DNA of 64,000 nt from Sphingomonas natans (GTDB lineage: Bacteria; Pseudomonadota; Alphaproteobacteria; Sphingomonadales; Sphingomonadaceae). Numbering within the stretch: the stretch's first letter is position 1; every line of letters starts with the position of its first letter. Of the stretch, positions 59,537-64,000 are shown one piece after another. The position numbers and the translations under genes were made by a program. The notes under the pieces are model-generated. The model saw only the letters and a list, made by a program, of their open reading frames with translations. It was not told the DNA's origin and ran no database searches. Where the stretch lies: positions 124,001 through 188,000 of the forward strand of contig NZ_JAUOTP010000005.1 of assembly GCF_030546695.1 (NCBI RefSeq), written 5' to 3'.

Positions 59537-60136
59537 TTGACCCAACGCGAGGCACTCCCCATCGATAGCAGGCAACGGTGCCGATGGGCCCAGTCCAACG
59601 CCTTGATGCAGCGTTATCACGATACTGAATGGGGCGTGCCCGAGCGTGATCCGCGCATGCTGTGGGAAACCCTGATGCTCGAGGGCTTCCAGGCAGGGCT
59701 CTCCTGGGAGATCATTCTTCGCAAGCGAGAGGGGTTCCGTGCGGCGTTTGCTGGCTTCAACCCACAGAAAGTGGCGGCTTTCGATGCGAAGGACGTGGAA
59801 AGGCTGATGGCCGATCCGGGCATCGTGCGCGCCCGCGCGAAGATCGAGGCGACGATTCGCGGCGCGCAGATCTTCCTGGGGATGCAGGCGCAGGGCGAAG
59901 ATTTCAGCGACTATTGCTGGTCGTTCGTCGACGGCAGCCCGATCAAAGGTGACGTCGCTACGACGCAGACTGCCCTGTCGGCTGCCATCTCCAAAGCGCT
60001 AAAGGCCCGCGGCTTTAAGTTCGTTGGACCAACAATAGTCTACGCGTGGATGCAGGCGGTCGGCATTACCAATGATCATGAGCACAACTGCTTTCGGACG
60101 AGTGAGGTCGGTGAAGAGCCGTGTGATATTCGGTGA
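59537..60136 (+). CDS. tag: DNA-3-methyladenine glycosylase I
   Basis: 199 residues from TTG at 59537 with GGAGGA six bases before it; no ATG fits. The Tag signatures are clear: RCRWAQ, MQRYHDTEWGVPERDPRMLWETLMLEGFQAGLSWEIILRKREGFRAAF, and NDHEHNCFR near the end; Cys and His residues at both ends form the zinc snap. It removes 3-methyladenine from alkylated DNA. It follows the TetR gene on the same strand but has its own start signals. Being on the island, it may be an extra copy. Confidence 0.94.
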   Translation: MTQREALPIDSRQRCRWAQSNALMQRYHDTEWGVPERDPRMLWETLMLEGFQAGLSWEIILRKREGFRAAFAGFNPQKVAAFDAKDVERLMADPGIVRARAKIEATIRGAQIFLGMQAQGEDFSDYCWSFVDGSPIKGDVATTQTALSAAISKALKARGFKFVGPTIVYAWMQAVGITNDHEHNCFRTSEVGEEPCDIR

Positions 60137-60335
60137 TCGGTACGATTGCTCAATCGAAGCGCGTCTTTTGACGCTTCGAGCGCGACGGCTTTGAGACGAC
60201 CGCGGCCCGGAACCAGACCCTTCCGAGCACTCCGCGCCGCGCCAACGTTCGCCAACAGTTCACCTCGGTCTGACGTCCGCATTCTGGTCTGACATCGATA
60301 CGCCCGTACCGCGTCGAAAGGTGGAATAAAGTCGC

Positions 60336-60575
60336 TCAGAAACCCGAGGTCGAAGTCGCCTGCTGCACCACCAACTGCCAGCGACCATCTCTTCTGACCA
60401 ATACGTCCGTGAAGCGCAAATACATCTCGCCATAGTGCCCGAAGGCTGTGCCGCCGATATGATCGACGCCTGTGACGACAGCCGTCGCGGCCTCCACCAT
60501 GAGGAAGGTGCCGAGATCGGCGGCGAAGGCCGGATTGCGGGCGACATGAAGCGCGAGCAGCTCGGTCTTCATCAT
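60336..60575 (-). pseudogene. Chimeric remnant: parB C-terminal piece joined to NTF2-like C-terminus
   Basis: 79 codons. The first 30 or so (MKTELLALHVARNPAFAADLGTFLMVEAAT) read like an internal part of long island ParB proteins, continuing from the parB frame after two frame changes. The rest (AVVTGVDHIGGTAFGHYGEMYLRFTDVLVRRDGRWQLVVQQAT) is the C-terminal strand set of a DUF4440/SnoaL-type domain. A deletion near 60490 seems to have joined the two. Whether it is translated is unclear; an ATG ATG start is present 6 bp after the parB stop. Confidence 0.5.
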
Positions 60576-60581
60576 CGCAGC

Positions 60582-61844
60582 TCATCGCCCAGGCGCTGGC
60601 TGATCTTGGCCTTCTCGGTCTCGGTCGTCTGCACCGGCTCTTCGGCCTGGGACCCCGTCCTCGACTGCCGGTGCATCGTCGACCACCTCGGCCGGCGGCA
60701 CCACGAACAGCTCTTCATGGACGCGCGGCGTGCCATCCTGCCCGATCACGACAAAGGCCACTGCCCCGGTCCGCTGGTCTTCGGACAGGATCGGCGTCCG
60801 GTCGACGAGTGCGCCCAGTTCTTCCTCGAGCGCCTCGAGTCGGGCTTCCTCCTCGTCCGACAGACTGTGGCCGCCGGCGGCTGCTTCGATCGCATCGATC
60901 GTCTGCTCGATCTCGCTCTGGCGAAGTTCTTGCTCGGGCGTAAGCGGCGGCAACTCGCCGCGTAGCGGCTGAAGGTCGTAGGTCTCGGCATAGGGCACGT
61001 GCGTCGCGCTGACGACACGAACCTCGGCGAACCCGTCGCGCTCGCGGACCTGCGCGGCAGCATCGTCCAGACGCTCCTCCACGAGGCGATCGACGAGTTG
61101 CGTGTCGAGCCACGCCTCCGTGTCCACGTCCGTGAACAGGTCGGAGTCGACCCGGCCGCCGGCCGCCAGATAGACGTCGCGGCCGACGAGCAGCGCACGG
61201 GGATCGTTCGCGCGATAGCTGTACGAAGCGAGCCGGCGGCGTATCTCGCCGACATTGTCGCTATAATAGGTCTCGTGCAGTTGCGCGTAGATCACCGCCT
61301 GGCGCTCGACGTCGGAGGTCGAGACATAGGCGCTCGCCACATCCAGCGTGATGTTTCCCCCGGCGAGCGCCTCGAAGATCGGGTTCGCGAGCGAGGCGAG
61401 GCGCAGCCGCCCCAAGACGAAGCGCTCGGTCAGGCCGAAGCGCTTGGCGACATCGGCGGGCGACTTGCCTTCGGTCTGGATGATATCCTGGAACGCCCGG
61501 CAGGCGTCTGCAGGATTCAGCGCGAGACGGAAGAAATTCTCCGAAAGGCTGATCTCGATCGCATCATTGGCATCGGCCAAGACCAAAACGGGCACCGGAT
61601 AATCGGGCGCTAATGTGCCGGCTTCGATCAGGCGATGGACGCAGCCCAGCCGCCGTCCGCCCGCCGTGATCCGGTAATGCCCCTTTTTGCGCGAGACGGG
61701 CAGGCCAACCAGATTCTGGATGATGCCGCGCTCGGCGATGTTCGCCTCGAGCTGGGCGTCGGCTGTGGGATCGGACGATGTGCGAACATTGGAAGGCGAC
61801 GGCGCCAGCTTGGAGGCTGGGACCAGGATAGGAAGTTGAGTCAT
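60582..61844 (-). CDS. ParB/RepB/Spo0J-family protein, C-terminally truncated
   Basis: 420 residues with GGAG before the ATG. The ParB nuclease-like N-terminal domain is clear (ILVPASKLAPSPSNVRTS, LEANIAERGIIQNLVGLPV, YRITAGGRRLGCVHRL, DANDAIEISLSENFFRLALNPADACRAFQDI), then the helix-turn-helix (SPADVAKRFGLTERFVLGRLRLASLANPIFEALAGGNITLDVASAYV) and a coiled acidic segment (EQELRQSEIEQTIDAIEAAAGGHSLSDEEEARLEALEEEL). The last 23 residues are frameshifted: another frame carries on as AEEPVQTTETEKAKISQRL. It is the kind of ParB found on plasmids and integrative elements of sphingomonads; no parA is present here. Confidence 0.85.
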   Translation of the reverse strand: MTQLPILVPASKLAPSPSNVRTSSDPTADAQLEANIAERGIIQNLVGLPVSRKKGHYRITAGGRRLGCVHRLIEAGTLAPDYPVPVLVLADANDAIEISLSENFFRLALNPADACRAFQDIIQTEGKSPADVAKRFGLTERFVLGRLRLASLANPIFEALAGGNITLDVASAYVSTSDVERQAVIYAQLHETYYSDNVGEIRRRLASYSYRANDPRALLVGRDVYLAAGGRVDSDLFTDVDTEAWLDTQLVDRLVEERLDDAAAQVRERDGFAEVRVVSATHVPYAETYDLQPLRGELPPLTPEQELRQSEIEQTIDAIEAAAGGHSLSDEEEARLEALEEELGALVDRTPILSEDQRTGAVAFVVIGQDGTPRVHEELFVVPPAEVVDDAPAVEDGVPGRRAGADDRDREGQDQPAPGR

Positions 61845-63555
<1,711 letters not shown>

Positions 63556-63811
63556 CAGGCGTATGAGGTGCGAGTAGCGAAGCCCTCGCTCACGCGCCGC
63601 TTTCTACTTGCCTCTCGCAAGCTCGCTGTCCTCCTGATCAGCATCTATCATCTGAGCCCGCCAAAAAGTGGGCTGTGCTTTGCGGTCGCGCCGGTGATCG
63701 TCGCGGGCACACTGTTCCTGCGCGGGATGTAGCCGCGCCGGCCGGGAGCGGTTGTTCCACTATCCACGCCTGCCTCCTAACGGCGGCGTCGCGCCTGACC
63801 GGGACTTCCGT

Positions 63812-64000
63812 ATGGCCGGGCTGTACGATTTGGGCCTCGTGGGGCCGGTAATGCTCATCGGCAGCGGCATCGCTACTCCGATCATGCTCGCCACCGGACT
63901 GTGCGCAGAGCCGGGTGTCGCCGGCACCGCCTCCAGCATGATCGGCGCAAGCCAGATACTCATCAGGGCCGGACTGTCCACGCCGCTGTTTGAGATCGGC
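63812..64000 (+). CDS. Possible C-terminal part of an MFS drug-efflux transporter, cut by the window end
   Basis: The open frame carries hydrophobic segments (GLVGPVMLIGSGIATPIMLATGL) and AEPGVAGTASSMIGASQILI, which resembles the Bcr/CflA-type A-G-x-A-S-S-x-x-G-x-x-Q motif in the last helices. The frame also continues upstream of the ATG at 63812, so the real start is uncertain and the gene may be truncated. It runs off the window. The region 63556-63811 has no other recognisable gene. Confidence 0.35.
   Translation, partial: MAGLYDLGLVGPVMLIGSGIATPIMLATGLCAEPGVAGTASSMIGASQILIRAGLSTPLFEIG

Overview
The window is high-GC alphaproteobacterial DNA, most likely from a Sphingomonas-like member of the Sphingomonadales. 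The pointers are two large TonB-dependent receptors, a D-mannonate dehydratase that reads almost like the characterised Novosphingobium enzyme, a Caulobacter-type xylose dehydrogenase, and sugar-polymer loci built around receptors and glycoside hydrolases. This is inferred from recognised families; no search was run.

Positions 1-6075 hold periplasmic sugar oxidation and signalling genes: the 3' end of a PQQ-dependent dehydrogenase, a soluble aldose dehydrogenase, a DctB/DctD-like two-component pair and a small c-type cytochrome. Positions 6156-23861 form a xylan/pectin utilisation locus: a LacI-type regulator, GH10 xylanase, polysaccharide deacetylase, GH28 enzyme, TonB-dependent receptor, GH43, an MGH1-like glycosidase, then XylX, XylB, a sugar-porter MFS and a GH3 enzyme. 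Together they would take in xylo-oligosaccharides, trim them to xylose and start the Weimberg pathway. Related palindromes (TGATAGCGCTATCA type) sit before four of these transcription units and suggest one LacI-type regulon.

Positions 24506-25639 carry a LysE-type exporter and a Nudix hydrolase. Positions 25844-31718 hold an unusual unit: an outer-membrane barrel and two exported caspase-like proteins, one fused to a formylglycine-generating-enzyme domain, in an overlapping operon divergent from a LuxR-type regulator. An M28 peptidase follows.

Positions 33720-46179 form a hexuronate locus: a GntR/FCD regulator divergent from manD, a receptor-esterase-beta-glucuronidase operon, and an ExuT-like MFS with a GH31 enzyme. 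UxuR-like operators lie before manD and before the receptor. Positions 46229-50151 hold the glpR, glpD and glpK genes.

From 50419 the character changes: GC falls, genes become short and orphan, and three 45-bp direct repeats correspond exactly to nucleotides 32-76 of a tRNA-Lys(CUU) gene (anticodon loop to CCA), on the minus strand. They bracket a decayed 1.4-kb module and a 4.3-kb module with a tyrosine integrase. The DNA right of the third repeat (TetR/SDR cluster, tag, a truncated parB with a chimeric tail, pobA) probably belongs to the same stacked island, which runs past the window. No complete tRNA, rRNA, CRISPR array or insertion sequence was seen.
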